Part shown: one piece after another, positions 54,463-63,911 of the stretch | How the letters are laid out: every line of letters starts with the position of its first letter | Position numbering within the stretch: position 1 is the first letter of the stretch | DNA from: Amycolatopsis sp. DSM 110486 | Lineage (GTDB): Bacteria; Actinomycetota; Actinomycetes; Mycobacteriales; Pseudonocardiaceae | Direction: 5' to 3' | Length of the DNA stretch: 64,000 nucleotides | Assembly (NCBI RefSeq): GCF_019468465.1 | Contig: NZ_CP080519.1 | Location: 8,487,001 to 8,551,000 of the forward strand | Position numbers and translations under genes: made by a program | The notes under the pieces: model-generated | Seen by the model: the letters and a program-made list of their open reading frames with translations, nothing else | Told to the model about the DNA's origin: nothing | The model's database searches: none

Positions 54463-54840
54463 CTACCCGTCATCCCGGTTTTTCAACCCCGCAGTCTCGG
54501 CTTCTCGTTCCTTCGGTTGCGGCCACCGTTCGCCAGATCCGACTGTGAGGGTCGGCCAGCTGTTCGTCCGGCGTCGGCGGTCGGAGATCGCCTCGTCGCG
54601 CACGCGGCCGCTTTCCGCGCCGATGTCACCGACCTGGCCGGCGAGCTCGACGTGGTCGGCCACGAGGTGGCGCCGGGTCGCGGCGAGCGGTTCGAGCAGT
54701 GCCGCCGCGTCGTTTGCGGCCAGGGCTCGCGCGACACCCGCAGCGACTCGCCGGCCCGGGGCGGACATGCCTTCGGCCCCGGTGATGTGTGCGGCGAGCT
54801 GACGCAGAACCGCGGCGTTGCGCCGCGCCCATTCCGACAC
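54463..54840 (-). CDS. Hypothetical basic protein
   Basis: A 125-residue frame from ATG: SEWARRNAAVLRQLAAHITG, then RRVAAGVARALAANDAAALL with EPLAATRRHLVADHVELAGQ. Helical and rich in Ala and Arg up to residue 85, with a disordered basic end. It lies 9 bases upstream of the HAD gene on the same strand. Codon usage is plausible but high-GC DNA gives such frames by chance. Confidence 0.4.
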   Translation of the reverse strand: MSEWARRNAAVLRQLAAHITGAEGMSAPGRRVAAGVARALAANDAAALLEPLAATRRHLVADHVELAGQVGDIGAESGRVRDEAISDRRRRTNSWPTLTVGSGERWPQPKEREAETAGLKNRDDG

Positions 54841-54989
54841 CGTGCGGTCGCCGGCTCGGCGGTCGCGCTGGGCGTCGACGCAGCCCTCGCCTGTGGCCTC
54901 GCCGGTGGAGGAGGGCCGCAGCCGCAGGTAGCGTCGCTCGGCTGCCTGCCGGCTCGTGACGCCGAGCGACGGCGCCGGGGCCGCCGTCC

Positions 54990-55568
54990 ACGAACGCGAT
55001 CGTGCTGTTGAAGAAGGACCACAAGACGGTGGAAGGCTTGTTCAGGCAGTTCGAGAAGGCGGGCGAGAAAGCGTACAAGGTGAAGCGCCGGTTGTCGTTC
55101 ACCGCCACGACGGTGAACGACCCGGTGCGGGACCTGTCCACGTCATCGACGGACGCCGGCGGGTTCGTGACCAAGGAACAGTTCGACGCGCTCGGGCGGC
55201 TCACCTCGGTCTTGAAGCCGGGAATCTCGGCGCCGTCGTTGAAGTACACCTACTCCATCTCGAACAGCGCCCCGTCCGTTGTGGACACCTACACGCTGAA
55301 CTTCAACGGCACCTACCGGCTTTCGGAGACTCTCTACGACGCGATGCTGCGATCGAGGGAGGTCCAGAACCAGACGCCGGACAACGGCCGGGACATCACC
55401 GACACGATCTACAACACCGACGGCTGGGTCTCCGAGACCACCAACCCCTACTTCAACTCCGACGCAGTCTCGCCGACCTACGTCCAGGCCCCGGCGGGCG
55501 ACCCACCGTCGCCTTCCGGACCGCCGGCCGCAGGGCAGCCGGCCGGTGAAACCCTTGGGGCCGGGTAG
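54990..55568 (+). pseudogene. Chimera of a hemerythrin N-terminus and an RHS/YD-repeat fragment
   Basis: The first 33 codons are the start of a hemerythrin-type protein (AIVLLKKDHKTVEGLFRQFE, then KAGEKAYKVKRRL), with the first His ligand in KKDH. From about 55,092 the frame turns into RHS-type sequence: TAGGFVTKEQFDALGRLTS-like (GGFVTKEQFDALGRLTSVLK), TYTLNFNGTYRLSETLYDAM, TIYNTDGWVSETTNPYFNSD. These are YD-repeat units of a wall or polymorphic-toxin protein. Neither gene is complete, so the frame is a recombination scar. Confidence 0.7.
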
Positions 55569-55830
55569 CGGCAGGCTGGCATGTTTTGCCTGAAGGGTAC
55601 GAGCTGGTCTCATATGCGCAGCGCGTTCTCCCGCAAGCGCCTGTGCTGGTCTCAGACATGATTCGCGCCATCAGATCGTCGCTTTTAAACAAAGGACCGG
55701 ACGTTGTCCTATGCGAACAGTCTGGTCCTCATGGCTGGTCCAGCCCACTGCAACTGCGTACGGTTCAATGCTGATATCGCCACTCAGTGACCAGCGACCG
55801 GTTCCGAGCGCGTGGCCTGGGAACCTGCTT
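55569..55830. other. Short gene-free stretch
   Basis: No gene seen between the RHS fragment and the hairpin at 55831. Confidence 0.4.
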
Positions 55831-55864
55831 TGTGGCCTGGCGCTCGGTAGAGCGCCAGGCCACA
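55831..55864 (+). terminator. 15-bp perfect hairpin, terminator-like
   Basis: TGTGGCCTGGCGCTC pairs with GAGCGCCAGGCCACA across a 4-base loop and is followed by AGCTTATTTT. This is one of the strongest stem-loops in the window. The nearest plus-strand coding remnant upstream is the RHS fragment, which ends 260 bases earlier. Confidence 0.7.
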
Positions 55865-56036
55865 AGCTTATTTTGAGGGTTCTAACTCTCTTCCCGAAGG
55901 CGTTGGGTCGTGGGCGCCCAACGAGATCGGACGCGTCGCGTGCCTTGCTCCGAGTCGTCGTTGAAATCACGGTCCTGCTCCAGGTTTGCTCCAGATCAAC
56001 TAGTGTCGTGCAAGGTCGGCGCCCGGGCCAACCGGT

Positions 56037-56371
56037 TACGGCTGTCTGCACAACGCCGTTGACGACCACTCCCGCCTGGCCCCCACCGAGATCCTGCCCG
56101 ACGAGACCCAGGAAACGCCGCCGCGTTCTGGGGCCGAGCGCAGGAGTTTCTCGCCGGTGCCTGGATCACCGTCCTGCGGGTATTGACCGACAACGGATCC
56201 TGCTACCGCTCACGCCTCTGGTGCGACACGCTGCCCTACCGGTCCGAGGCCGAAAGCCGCGCCGCACTGACACACTGGTTACACACCTACAACCACCACC
56301 GCGGCCACACCGCACTTGCGGGCCTACCAACCGGTGGCTGCGTTCCTAACCTCTCAGGGCAGTACGACTAG
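56037..56371 (+). pseudogene. IS481-family transposase remnant
   Basis: Pieces of an IS481 transposase in several frames: GYGCLHNAVDDHSRLAPTEI (first Asp region), AWITVLRVLTDNGSCYRSRL (second Asp region), and the end SEAESRAALTHWLHTYNHHR with GHTALAGLP. Between CDTL and PYRSE the segment with the catalytic Glu is deleted. It ends 13 bases before the methyltransferase start. Confidence 0.85.
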
Positions 56372-56384
56372 TAAGGAGACAGGG

Positions 56385-57284
56385 GTGCCTCTCGACTCGA
56401 CCGGCAAGATCTCCTTCGACCACATCTACGCCGAGCCCGATCCGCGTGCCTTCTACGGCACGCTGGGCCGGGTCGGCTACCTCATTCCACAACTGGCCAA
56501 GCCCTACTTCAGCAAGCTGATCGAGGAATACCGTGCCGAACGCGGCGTCGCGGAACCGACCGTGCTCGACGTCGGCTGCTCGTATGGTGTCAACGCGGTC
56601 TTGCAACGGTGCGACGTGACGATGGACCAGCTCTACGACTACTACACGGGCCCGGATGTGCTCGCCCTCGACCACGAAGCATTGCTCGCGGCCGACCGTG
56701 GCTGGGTCCGCTCGCATGCGGGTACCGAACACATCCGTTTCATCGGTCTCGACAACTCGGGTCCGGCGCTGGCCTATGCGCAGTCGGCCGGGTTCATCGA
56801 CGCCGCGATCCATGCGGATCTTGAGCAGGACGATCCGACGCCGGAGCAACAGGACCTGCTGGCCGGGGTCGACCTCGTGATCTCGACCGGCTGCGTCGGG
56901 TACGTCACGGACAAGACCATCGCCCGGGTCGCGCACGGGTCGCGGCCGTGGATGGCGCATTTTGTGCTGCGGATGTTCTCCTACGACCCGGTCGCGGCAA
57001 GCCTGGCCGAGCTGGGCTACCAGAGCGTCGGCGTCGACGGTGTGTTCCGGCAGCGGAGGTTCGCCTCGGCGGAGGAGCAGACCCAGATCCTGGAGAAGCT
57101 CTCGAGCGCGGGTATGGACCCGGAGGGCCTGGAGACCGACGGCTGGCTGTACGCCCAGCTGTACATCTCCCGGCCGGCCGGCGCGGCCACGGAGCTCGCC
57201 ACCGTGATGAACGCCGTGTCGCCTGGTTCAGCCACCAGTCTCGCAAAGTTGGCGGATCCGCCACCGATCGGCGAATGCCACTGA
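56385..57284 (+). CDS. Class I SAM-dependent methyltransferase-like protein
   Basis: A 299-residue protein with a Rossmann SAM-binding motif: PTVLDVGCSYGVNAVLQRCD (motif I), then HIRFIGLDNSGPALAYAQSA (motif II acidic residue) and LLAGVDLVISTGCVGYVTDK (motif IV region). The N-terminal SFDHIYAEPDPRAFYGTLGR is typical of an actinobacterial group of unknown substrate. The GTG at 56385 has AAGGAG 6 bases upstream, although the frame stays open into the IS481 remnant. Confidence 0.85.
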   Translation: MPLDSTGKISFDHIYAEPDPRAFYGTLGRVGYLIPQLAKPYFSKLIEEYRAERGVAEPTVLDVGCSYGVNAVLQRCDVTMDQLYDYYTGPDVLALDHEALLAADRGWVRSHAGTEHIRFIGLDNSGPALAYAQSAGFIDAAIHADLEQDDPTPEQQDLLAGVDLVISTGCVGYVTDKTIARVAHGSRPWMAHFVLRMFSYDPVAASLAELGYQSVGVDGVFRQRRFASAEEQTQILEKLSSAGMDPEGLETDGWLYAQLYISRPAGAATELATVMNAVSPGSATSLAKLADPPPIGECH

Positions 57285-57345
57285 GAATCCGGCATCGCGG
57301 CGACCTTCGGGTCGGACATTCAAGATGATCCCACTCGCCCGTCGA

Positions 57346-57888
57346 TCATCGGTAGGCGGCCTCGCGGGCGGCCATTTCGGGCAGCATCCCGTCGTGGCAG
57401 ATGATCAGGGCCAGCCGCGAACCTGCCGGTCCGTCGCACACGGGGACGCCGAGATCGCCGGGCTGCCAGGGTTCGGCGGGCACCCAGGGGTGCATCTTGC
57501 GGTAGTAGAGCTTGATCTCCCCGGAGGCGTCGACAATGATCCCGCTGTTCCATGGGGCACCGCCGGGGTTTCGCTCCATCAGCGAGAAACAGCCCCACAC
57601 GCCGGCTTCGGCGCAGGCCTTGGCCTGCTGTGTGATCTCAGGGCCGTCGAGATCACACAGCAGGCGATCGTCCAGCCAGGTGCCGGGGTCGAGCCCGTTG
57701 AGGCTGTACTCGGGGAAAACGAGCAGATCCAGCGACGGCATGGCCTTCTTGGCTTTCCGCAGTTGCGCGGCCAAGCGTTCCGCCGTCGCGGTCAGGTCGG
57801 CGGGTTCGCTGATGACCGGCACCCGCGCCTGGACCAGGCCGAGAACCAGGGCACCCGGGGAAGGGTTGAGTCCGTCCAGGCCGGTCAT
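57346..57888 (-). pseudogene. Nitrilase-family amidohydrolase (AmiF-like), 3' truncated
   Basis: A 180-residue N-terminal half of a carbon-nitrogen hydrolase close to aliphatic amidase/formamidase. The catalytic triad is present: Glu in LLVFPEYSLNGL, Lys in YYRKMHPWVP and Cys in LALIICHDGMLPE. Family members have 330-345 residues, so the C-terminal 150, needed for the four-layer sandwich, are missing; the frame stops after REAAYR. Its ATG overlaps the stop of the amidase gene by one base (TGATG), so it is the last gene of the catabolic operon. Confidence 0.8.
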
Positions 57889-59393
57889 CACGCCTCCCCG
57901 GTTTCCGACGTGGCCACGACGCAAGCCGGCCACGAGCTCGCCCACGGTGCCGCGGCTTCGAACGCGGCGGAGGCGGCGAGCACGCTCGTGTCGGCCAGGT
58001 GACGGCCGACGATCTGCAGCCCGACCGGGAGGCCGTGCTCGGTGAATCCGGCCGGGATGGAAGCCGCCGGCTGCCCGGTCATGTTGAACGGGTTGAGGAA
58101 TCCCAGCCAGGACCCGGGGCTGGTCAGCCGGCCGTCGATCAGGTCGGGCCCTTGGAACCCGATGGGGAACGCCGGCACCGCGAGGGTGGGAGTCAGCAGG
58201 AGGTCGTAGTCGCTCATGAACCGCCACATCTGGTTGACCAGCCGCTTGCGGGCCGTCTGGGCGCGGGCGAAGTCTTCCGCGGTCCAGGGCCGCACCACGA
58301 GCTCGACCAGGTGCGGGGACATCCGCGCACCGTGTTCGGCGACCATGGCGCGCATTCCGTCGAGGTCGGTGTCGTTGAGCACCATCGCCCAGAAGTGCGC
58401 CTGCGGGTCGGTGAAGCCGGGATCGACTTCTTCCACCGCGCACCCGAGCCGGTCGGCGAAAACCCGGGCAGCGGCGTCGACCACGCGCCGGACTTCGGGG
58501 TCGACGGGGAGGTAGCCGAAGTCGGGCGCGTAGGCGACGCGCAGACCCGTGAGGTCCGGGTTCACCGTGGTCGCGAGCCAGTCGACGTCCGCGGTCGGGA
58601 TCGAGTGCCGGTCGCGGGGATCCGGACCGGCGATGACCGACATCAGCAAAGCGGCGTCGTCGACGGTGCGGGTCATCGGTCCGATGTGTTCCAGCGTCTC
58701 CCAGCTGGACATGCCGGGGTAGCGCTCGTCGCGGCATCCCGGGTAGAGCGGTACGCGGCCCATGGAGGCTTTCAGCCCGTAGATGCCGCACAACGACGCC
58801 GGGATCCGGACCGAACCGCCGCCGTCGGAGCCGAGCGCGAGCGGAGCCATGCCGGTGGCGACGGCGACACCGGATCCGGCCGACGAGCCACCGGGCGTGC
58901 GGGTGGGATCCCACGGGTTGCGTGCGGTGGGGGACACGGGGTTCTGCGCGACGGCGCTGAAGCCGAGTTCGGGGACGGTCGTCTTGCCGAGGATCACGGC
59001 GTCGGCCGCGCGCAGGCGTTCGACCACGATGTCGTCCTCGTCCGGGACGAAGGTGGCGTAGGCGGGTGAGCCCGATCGCGTGGTGATGCCTCGCGTGGCG
59101 ATCAGGTCCTTGACCGCCACCGGCACTCCGGCCAGCACGCCGACCTCGTCGCCGCGAGCGAGTGCGGCGTCGATCTCGGCGGCCCGGGTGCGTGCCTCGG
59201 CCGCGGTGAGTTCGACGAACGCGTGCAGGTCGTCGTCGAGGGCCTGCACCCGATCGAGGGCGGCTGCGGTCACTTCGGCCGCGGACACTTCGCGGTCTCG
59301 GATCAGCCGGGCGAGGGCCGTGGCCGGGAGCCCGGTGAGTTCGGTTCCGTTCCGGCCGGTGGCGTGCGCGGGTGAAGGGGGAACGAGAGTCAT
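57888..59393 (-). CDS. Amidase (amidase-signature family)
   Basis: A 501-residue amidase-signature hydrolase. The Ser-cisSer-Lys triad is visible: Lys in GVPVAVKDLIATRG, the cis-Ser in TRTPGGSSAGSGVAVATG and the nucleophile in GSDGGGSVRIPASLCG. The C-terminal NPFNMTGQPAASIPAGFT is also typical. The group includes enzymes for acyl amides, indoleacetamide and carbamates; the substrate is not set by sequence. It is 21 bases downstream of the permease gene and overlaps the next gene by one base. Confidence 0.9.
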   Translation of the reverse strand: MTLVPPSPAHATGRNGTELTGLPATALARLIRDREVSAAEVTAAALDRVQALDDDLHAFVELTAAEARTRAAEIDAALARGDEVGVLAGVPVAVKDLIATRGITTRSGSPAYATFVPDEDDIVVERLRAADAVILGKTTVPELGFSAVAQNPVSPTARNPWDPTRTPGGSSAGSGVAVATGMAPLALGSDGGGSVRIPASLCGIYGLKASMGRVPLYPGCRDERYPGMSSWETLEHIGPMTRTVDDAALLMSVIAGPDPRDRHSIPTADVDWLATTVNPDLTGLRVAYAPDFGYLPVDPEVRRVVDAAARVFADRLGCAVEEVDPGFTDPQAHFWAMVLNDTDLDGMRAMVAEHGARMSPHLVELVVRPWTAEDFARAQTARKRLVNQMWRFMSDYDLLLTPTLAVPAFPIGFQGPDLIDGRLTSPGSWLGFLNPFNMTGQPAASIPAGFTEHGLPVGLQIVGRHLADTSVLAASAAFEAAAPWASSWPACVVATSETGEA

Positions 59394-59413
59394 GTGGGCT
59401 TCTTTCGGGACGT

Positions 59414-60745
59414 TCAGACGCCGGGTTCGGTGGCCGGTGCGCGTTCGGTGCTCGGGGCCGCCGACGGGGCCAGGGCTTCGATGACCGCGTAGGCGATCGC
59501 GGTGACGACGATGCCGGCGCCGGCCTCGCACCAGGCGGGGACGTATTCGTGAACCGCGAAGGCACCGGCGGAGCCCAGCGCCCAGGCGATGAACGGTTCA
59601 GCGCGCACCGACCGGATCACCCGGTTCCGGTGGCGGCGGGCGATGAGCTGGTCGCAGATGAGGACCGCGCCGATGGGCGGGACGAAGATCCCCAGCAGGT
59701 TGAGCCAGGTCGAGAAGTAGCTCCACACGCCCGCCAGCGCGGCGACCAGTCCGATGACACCGAGGATGACGGTGAGCAGGCGCATCTTGGAGCCGGTCAG
59801 CTGACTCCAGCCGACAGCGCCGTTGTAGAGGCAGTGCGTGCACACGGAGCCGAGGTTCACGAAGACGAAGATCACCGCGAGGGTCGAAAGCAGTGGGCCG
59901 TGCGAGGTGAGAATGGGCAGGAAGTCGCCGCCGTCGGTGGCCGGGTTGGCGGCGGCGCCTGCCGCGACGATCAGGCCGCCCACGAGCAACGCGATGAAGT
60001 TCGCGACCGGGAACGCCGTGAACGCGGCTGCGACGGCTTCCTTGCCGGTACGGGACCAGCGGGTGAAGTCGGCCGTCATGGTGCCGGAGTCGGCGAAGCC
60101 GGCGATGACGATCGTGATGGCCGCGCCGACGCTGAGCACGGTGGCGTTGCTGCTGCTACCCGAGTACGAGGCGAACTCGCCCAGATGTCCGTCCTTCGCG
60201 GCGAACACGAGCGCGACGATGGCGAGGATGACGAAGAGCGGCGCGGCGATGATCCCGATGACGGTCAGCGCGCGGATGCCGATGAACGTGATGGCGATGT
60301 AGAGCACCCCGGCCAGGAGGATCATCGCCGTTTCGTTCCACCCCAGCGAGGTGTTGAGTGTTGCGCCGGTGAGTCCGGTTTGGAACGCGAACCAGCCGAT
60401 CACCACTGTGGCGAGGAATCCCGCGGCGATCTTGGCGCCGGTCCGGCCGAAGGTCTCGGCGGCGGTGAGGGCGAAGTTCTTGCCCGAGTTGCCCGCGATG
60501 TAGGACAGGCAGCCGACGTAAGCGAGCAGCACGAGGTTGCCGACGACGATCGCCAGCATGCCCTTCCAGAAACCCAGTCCGTAGACGATGGTGCCGCCGA
60601 AGACGGCGTTGGTCAGAACCATCGGGAACCCGAACCAGACCGCGGACACCGAGGCGAGGCTGCGCCGGTGAGTGCGGGGGACGGGTTCGTGCTCGAACTC
60701 CGATTCGAGGTGGTGTTCGGACGCGCTGGGGGCGTTGGTTGTCAT
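59414..60745 (-). CDS. NCS1-family permease (cytosine/allantoin/hydantoin type)
   Basis: A 443-residue transporter with 12 predicted helices. The N-terminal part reads SVSAVWFGFPMVLTNAVFGG, then LLAYVGCLSYIAGNSGKNFA, and the middle GFADSGTMTADFTRWSRTGK, as in CodB/PucI-type nucleobase:cation symporters. These bring in cytosine, allantoin, hydantoins and similar heterocycles. The neighbouring amidases and PxpA-like protein suggest a cyclic amide substrate. It sits 98 bases downstream of the PxpA-like gene. Confidence 0.88.
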   Translation of the reverse strand: MTTNAPSASEHHLESEFEHEPVPRTHRRSLASVSAVWFGFPMVLTNAVFGGTIVYGLGFWKGMLAIVVGNLVLLAYVGCLSYIAGNSGKNFALTAAETFGRTGAKIAAGFLATVVIGWFAFQTGLTGATLNTSLGWNETAMILLAGVLYIAITFIGIRALTVIGIIAAPLFVILAIVALVFAAKDGHLGEFASYSGSSSNATVLSVGAAITIVIAGFADSGTMTADFTRWSRTGKEAVAAAFTAFPVANFIALLVGGLIVAAGAAANPATDGGDFLPILTSHGPLLSTLAVIFVFVNLGSVCTHCLYNGAVGWSQLTGSKMRLLTVILGVIGLVAALAGVWSYFSTWLNLLGIFVPPIGAVLICDQLIARRHRNRVIRSVRAEPFIAWALGSAGAFAVHEYVPAWCEAGAGIVVTAIAYAVIEALAPSAAPSTERAPATEPGV

Positions 60746-60843
60746 GGCAAAGCCTCACTCCTGGTGGGGACCGGTGGACGCACGCGGCGATGAGGGGCGC
60801 GAAACGTCGTTGTGCCGCGGAGCCGAGTGGCGGTTCTGGTGGA

Positions 60844-61638
60844 TCAGGACGCCGGCAGTGCCGGAGCCCTCAGCCCGGTGTCGTGTTCTGCCGGGGTCTG
60901 CTCGGGCGCGCGCGGCGAGAAGCCGGCCGTCGCCAGGTGTTGCCGAAGGACGCGCAGGTAGCGCGGCGCGTCGACGGTGTCGCTGTGCACACAGACGGTG
61001 CCGATCCCGCCGAGCGCGCTGAACTCGGGACCGGTCAGCGCGGCCAGGGTCCGGGCGGCCGCCTGCTCCGGGGTGCCGGGGTCCTCAGTGGATCGGCGGT
61101 ACATCTGCACTTCGGTGCCCGCGTAGGGGCGGTCGGCGAAGTACTCGCCCACGAGTCGCAGGCCCGCGGCACCCGTGGCCTTGGCCAGCGCCGAGCCCGG
61201 CAGCGCGTACACGGCCAGGGAGCTGTCGAAGTCGAGCACCGCCTGGCACGTCGACGCGGCAAGGTCGGGGTCGCGGTTGGCCATCACGTACAGCGACCCG
61301 TGCAGCTTCAGGTGCCGCAACCGCGCGCCGGCCGCGCGCACGAACGCGTCGAGCGCTCCGAGCTGGGCCAGGCACAGGTCGTAGAGCTCTCCGGCGCTGG
61401 TCGGGATCTCGCGCCGCCCGAACCCCCACCGGTCGGGCAGCCCGACATGTGCCCCCATCGCGACGTCGTGGTCCAGCGCGGCCCGGACGCTGCGGCGCAT
61501 GGTGGCCGGGTCGCCGGCGTGGGCACCACAAGCGATGTTGGCTGAGGTGATCAGCGGCATCATCTCGGCGTCGGCACCGTAGCTGTACACCCCGTAGCTC
61601 TCGCCGAGGTCGCAATTGAGGTCCAGGAATCGTGTCAT
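60844..61638 (-). CDS. pxpA: LamB/YcsF family protein (5-oxoprolinase subunit A)
   Basis: A 264-residue protein with the family landmarks: FLDLNCDLGESYGVY at the start, ITSANIACGAHAGDPATMRR, GAHVGLPDRWGFGRREI, LKLHGSLY and VCVHSDTVDA. PxpA acts with PxpB and PxpC to open 5-oxoproline in an ATP-driven reaction; no pxpBC is in the window, so a different lactam or cyclic amide may be its substrate here. The ATG at 61638 has GGTGG 7 bases upstream. It lies 18 bases after the fusion gene. Confidence 0.88.
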   Translation of the reverse strand: MTRFLDLNCDLGESYGVYSYGADAEMMPLITSANIACGAHAGDPATMRRSVRAALDHDVAMGAHVGLPDRWGFGRREIPTSAGELYDLCLAQLGALDAFVRAAGARLRHLKLHGSLYVMANRDPDLAASTCQAVLDFDSSLAVYALPGSALAKATGAAGLRLVGEYFADRPYAGTEVQMYRRSTEDPGTPEQAAARTLAALTGPEFSALGGIGTVCVHSDTVDAPRYLRVLRQHLATAGFSPRAPEQTPAEHDTGLRAPALPAS

Positions 61639-61656
61639 CGTCGTGTCCACCGGTGC

Positions 61657-63828
61657 TCAGGCCGGTGCCGAGGTCAGCAGGGGCGACGGCCGGCGCGGGC
61701 TGGTCGCGAGTTCCCAAGCGCGGGCGAACCGGAGCAGGGCCCGCTCGGCCAGTGGTTTGCCCAGCACTTCCAGCCCGACCGGGAGACCGGCGGGGGTGAA
61801 CCCGCAGGGAATGCTCATGGCAGGCAGCGACGATTGGGAGGCGAGTACCGTGTTGGTCGGGAAATCCAGTGCGGTCCAGCGCTTCGCAGCGAGTGCCTCG
61901 CGGGTGGGTGGGGGCACTTGGACGGTGGGGTAGACCAGGAAATCGGTCCCCGAGCGAGCCATCAAGTCGACCAGCCGTCGGCGAAGCTCTTCCTGACGCA
62001 GCCGCCGGGCGTAGTACGCCGGGTCATCGGCCGGGTCGGCCGGGCCGGCCGCGATGTCGGGCAACAGGTCGGTGAGCTCGTGGAAGACGCCGCTGGCGTG
62101 GACCTGTTCGACCGAATGCACCGGCGCGTGCGGCCGGGCGGCGAGGAACGCGTCGATGTCGTGTTTCGAGACGGTGGTGTACAGCGACGTGGCCGCCACC
62201 CAGCCGGCCAGATCCAGCTCGCCGTCCCCGAGCTCGACGTCGTGGACCACGCGAACGCCCAGGCCCGCGAGGTGTTTGACCGCGGTCGCGACGACCTCGT
62301 TGGTCTCCCCGGATTCCGGCTGTGTGCCGAAGGCATCGGCGAGGACGCCGATGCTGAAGCCGGCGAGTGTCCCAGGTGTCACGTCGTCGAGAGCTTCTTG
62401 GTAGCGGCCGACTTCCGGGCTGCTCGCGGCGAGGGAGGTGTAGGCGTCGGCAGGGTCGTAACCGACGACGACGTCGAGTGTGGCGGCGAGATCGGGCACG
62501 GTGCGCGCCAACGGCCCCGGAGTGTCCTGGAAGTGGACCAGCGGCGAGAACCCGGTGCGCGGAATCAGGCCGGTAGTCACGCGCAGGCCGAACAGGTTCG
62601 TGAACGACGAGGGCAGCCGGATGGACCCGCCTGTGTCCTCGCCGATCCCGACCAGCGCGAGGTTCGCTGCGACGGCGGCGGCGGTGCCGGCGCTCGACCC
62701 GCCGGGTTCGCGGTCGAAGTCGTAGGGGTTCTTCGTGAAGCCGCTGCGAGAGGAGAAGGAGAACCAGCCTGCCGCGAAGTCGCACATCGTCGACTTGCCC
62801 AGGATCACCGCCCCGGCCGCCCTCAGGCGCGCGACCACCGTCGCGTCCTGTTCGGGCACGTAGTCGGCGAACAATCCGGACCCGAAGGAAGTCGCGATCC
62901 CGGCGGTTTCGGCTTGGTCCTTGAGCACGACCGGCACTCCGTGCAGTGGGCCGGTGAGCTCGCCCGTGGCGGCGTAGCGCTCGTCGAGTGCGGCGGCTTC
63001 GGCCACGGCGTGGGGGTTCAGCGTCACGTACGAGCCCAGTCGCGGGCCGTCCTGCGACTGGTCGATCGCCTCGATGCGGCCGAGGTACCACCGGGTCAGG
63101 TCCGCGCTGGTCGTGGCCCCCGCGGCGAGCGCGGCGTGGAACGATTCGATGGTGAGTTCGTCGTAGGTCATGGCCTGGTCCCCTTCGAGAGCTGTGCCGG
63201 CGGCGCTGGCGAGGGCTGTCACGACGGTGGTGGCGGTGTGTTCGAGGTGCTCGGCGGTCATCGCGAGCAGGGCCGGGAGGTCCTTGGTGGCGAACAGGTG
63301 CAGGATCTGCTGGTGCTGGCGGTGGGCCTCGGCGAAGTCCTCGACCGCGGTCGCGTAGATCGCCATCGACGGAGTGACCCGGTCCCAGATGTTCCGGATC
63401 AGGTCGAGCAGATGCGGGCTGTCCGAACAGCTGTAGAGCCGGTCGTGGAACCGGCGGTTCAAGCCACGCCAGACCACCGGGTCCAAGTTGGCGTCAGCCA
63501 TCTCGTCGAGGATGGCACGCAGGTCCCGTAGGTCCTCCTCCGTGGCCTGCTCCGCGGCCCATTGGGTCGCGAGACCTTCCAGCCGCTGGCGGATCTCGAA
63601 GATCTGCCGGACCTCATCGGTGCTCAGGTTCGCCACCGTCACGCTGCGGCGCCCGAAGACCACCAGTCCCTCCACACCCAGCCGCTTGAGTGACTCGCGC
63701 GCGGGCATAGTGGACACTCCGAGCTCGTCGGCCAGAGTGCGCAGTGAGAGCCGGGTGCCAGGGGGATAGGTGCCGTCGAGGATGGCCTCGCGGATGCGCC
63801 CGTACACCTCGTCCGCGACGCTCGTCAT
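61657..63828 (-). CDS. In-frame fusion of a GntR/FCD regulator and an amidase
   Basis: A 723-codon frame without an internal stop. Residues 1-219 are a FadR-type regulator: winged helix (YGRIREAILDGTYPPGTRLS, DELGVSTMPARESLKRLGVE) and an FCD ligand domain (EIRQRLEGLATQWAAEQATE, RRFHDRLYSCSDSPHLLDLI, AEAHRQHQQILHLFATKD). Residues 220-723 are an amidase-signature enzyme: Lys in GVPVVLKDQAETAG, cis-Ser in REPGGSSAGTAAAVAA, nucleophile in GEDTGGSIRLPSSF. The enzyme part begins at ATG 63171, preceded by AGGGGA at 7 bases, so it may also be translated alone. Other amidase/GntR pairs are separate genes, so either a stop was lost or this is a true regulator-enzyme fusion. It is the first gene of the operon. 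Confidence 0.85.
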   Translation of the reverse strand: MTSVADEVYGRIREAILDGTYPPGTRLSLRTLADELGVSTMPARESLKRLGVEGLVVFGRRSVTVANLSTDEVRQIFEIRQRLEGLATQWAAEQATEEDLRDLRAILDEMADANLDPVVWRGLNRRFHDRLYSCSDSPHLLDLIRNIWDRVTPSMAIYATAVEDFAEAHRQHQQILHLFATKDLPALLAMTAEHLEHTATTVVTALASAAGTALEGDQAMTYDELTIESFHAALAAGATTSADLTRWYLGRIEAIDQSQDGPRLGSYVTLNPHAVAEAAALDERYAATGELTGPLHGVPVVLKDQAETAGIATSFGSGLFADYVPEQDATVVARLRAAGAVILGKSTMCDFAAGWFSFSSRSGFTKNPYDFDREPGGSSAGTAAAVAANLALVGIGEDTGGSIRLPSSFTNLFGLRVTTGLIPRTGFSPLVHFQDTPGPLARTVPDLAATLDVVVGYDPADAYTSLAASSPEVGRYQEALDDVTPGTLAGFSIGVLADAFGTQPESGETNEVVATAVKHLAGLGVRVVHDVELGDGELDLAGWVAATSLYTTVSKHDIDAFLAARPHAPVHSVEQVHASGVFHELTDLLPDIAAGPADPADDPAYYARRLRQEELRRRLVDLMARSGTDFLVYPTVQVPPPTREALAAKRWTALDFPTNTVLASQSSLPAMSIPCGFTPAGLPVGLEVLGKPLAERALLRFARAWELATSPRRPSPLLTSAPA

Positions 63829-63911
63829 CGCGATCTGGTCGCCGAGCCGGCCACCTGCTCGGTCGACTGCGCGCCGTCCACCGGTCGTCAATCCGGACCC
63901 CTCTCCGCCGT

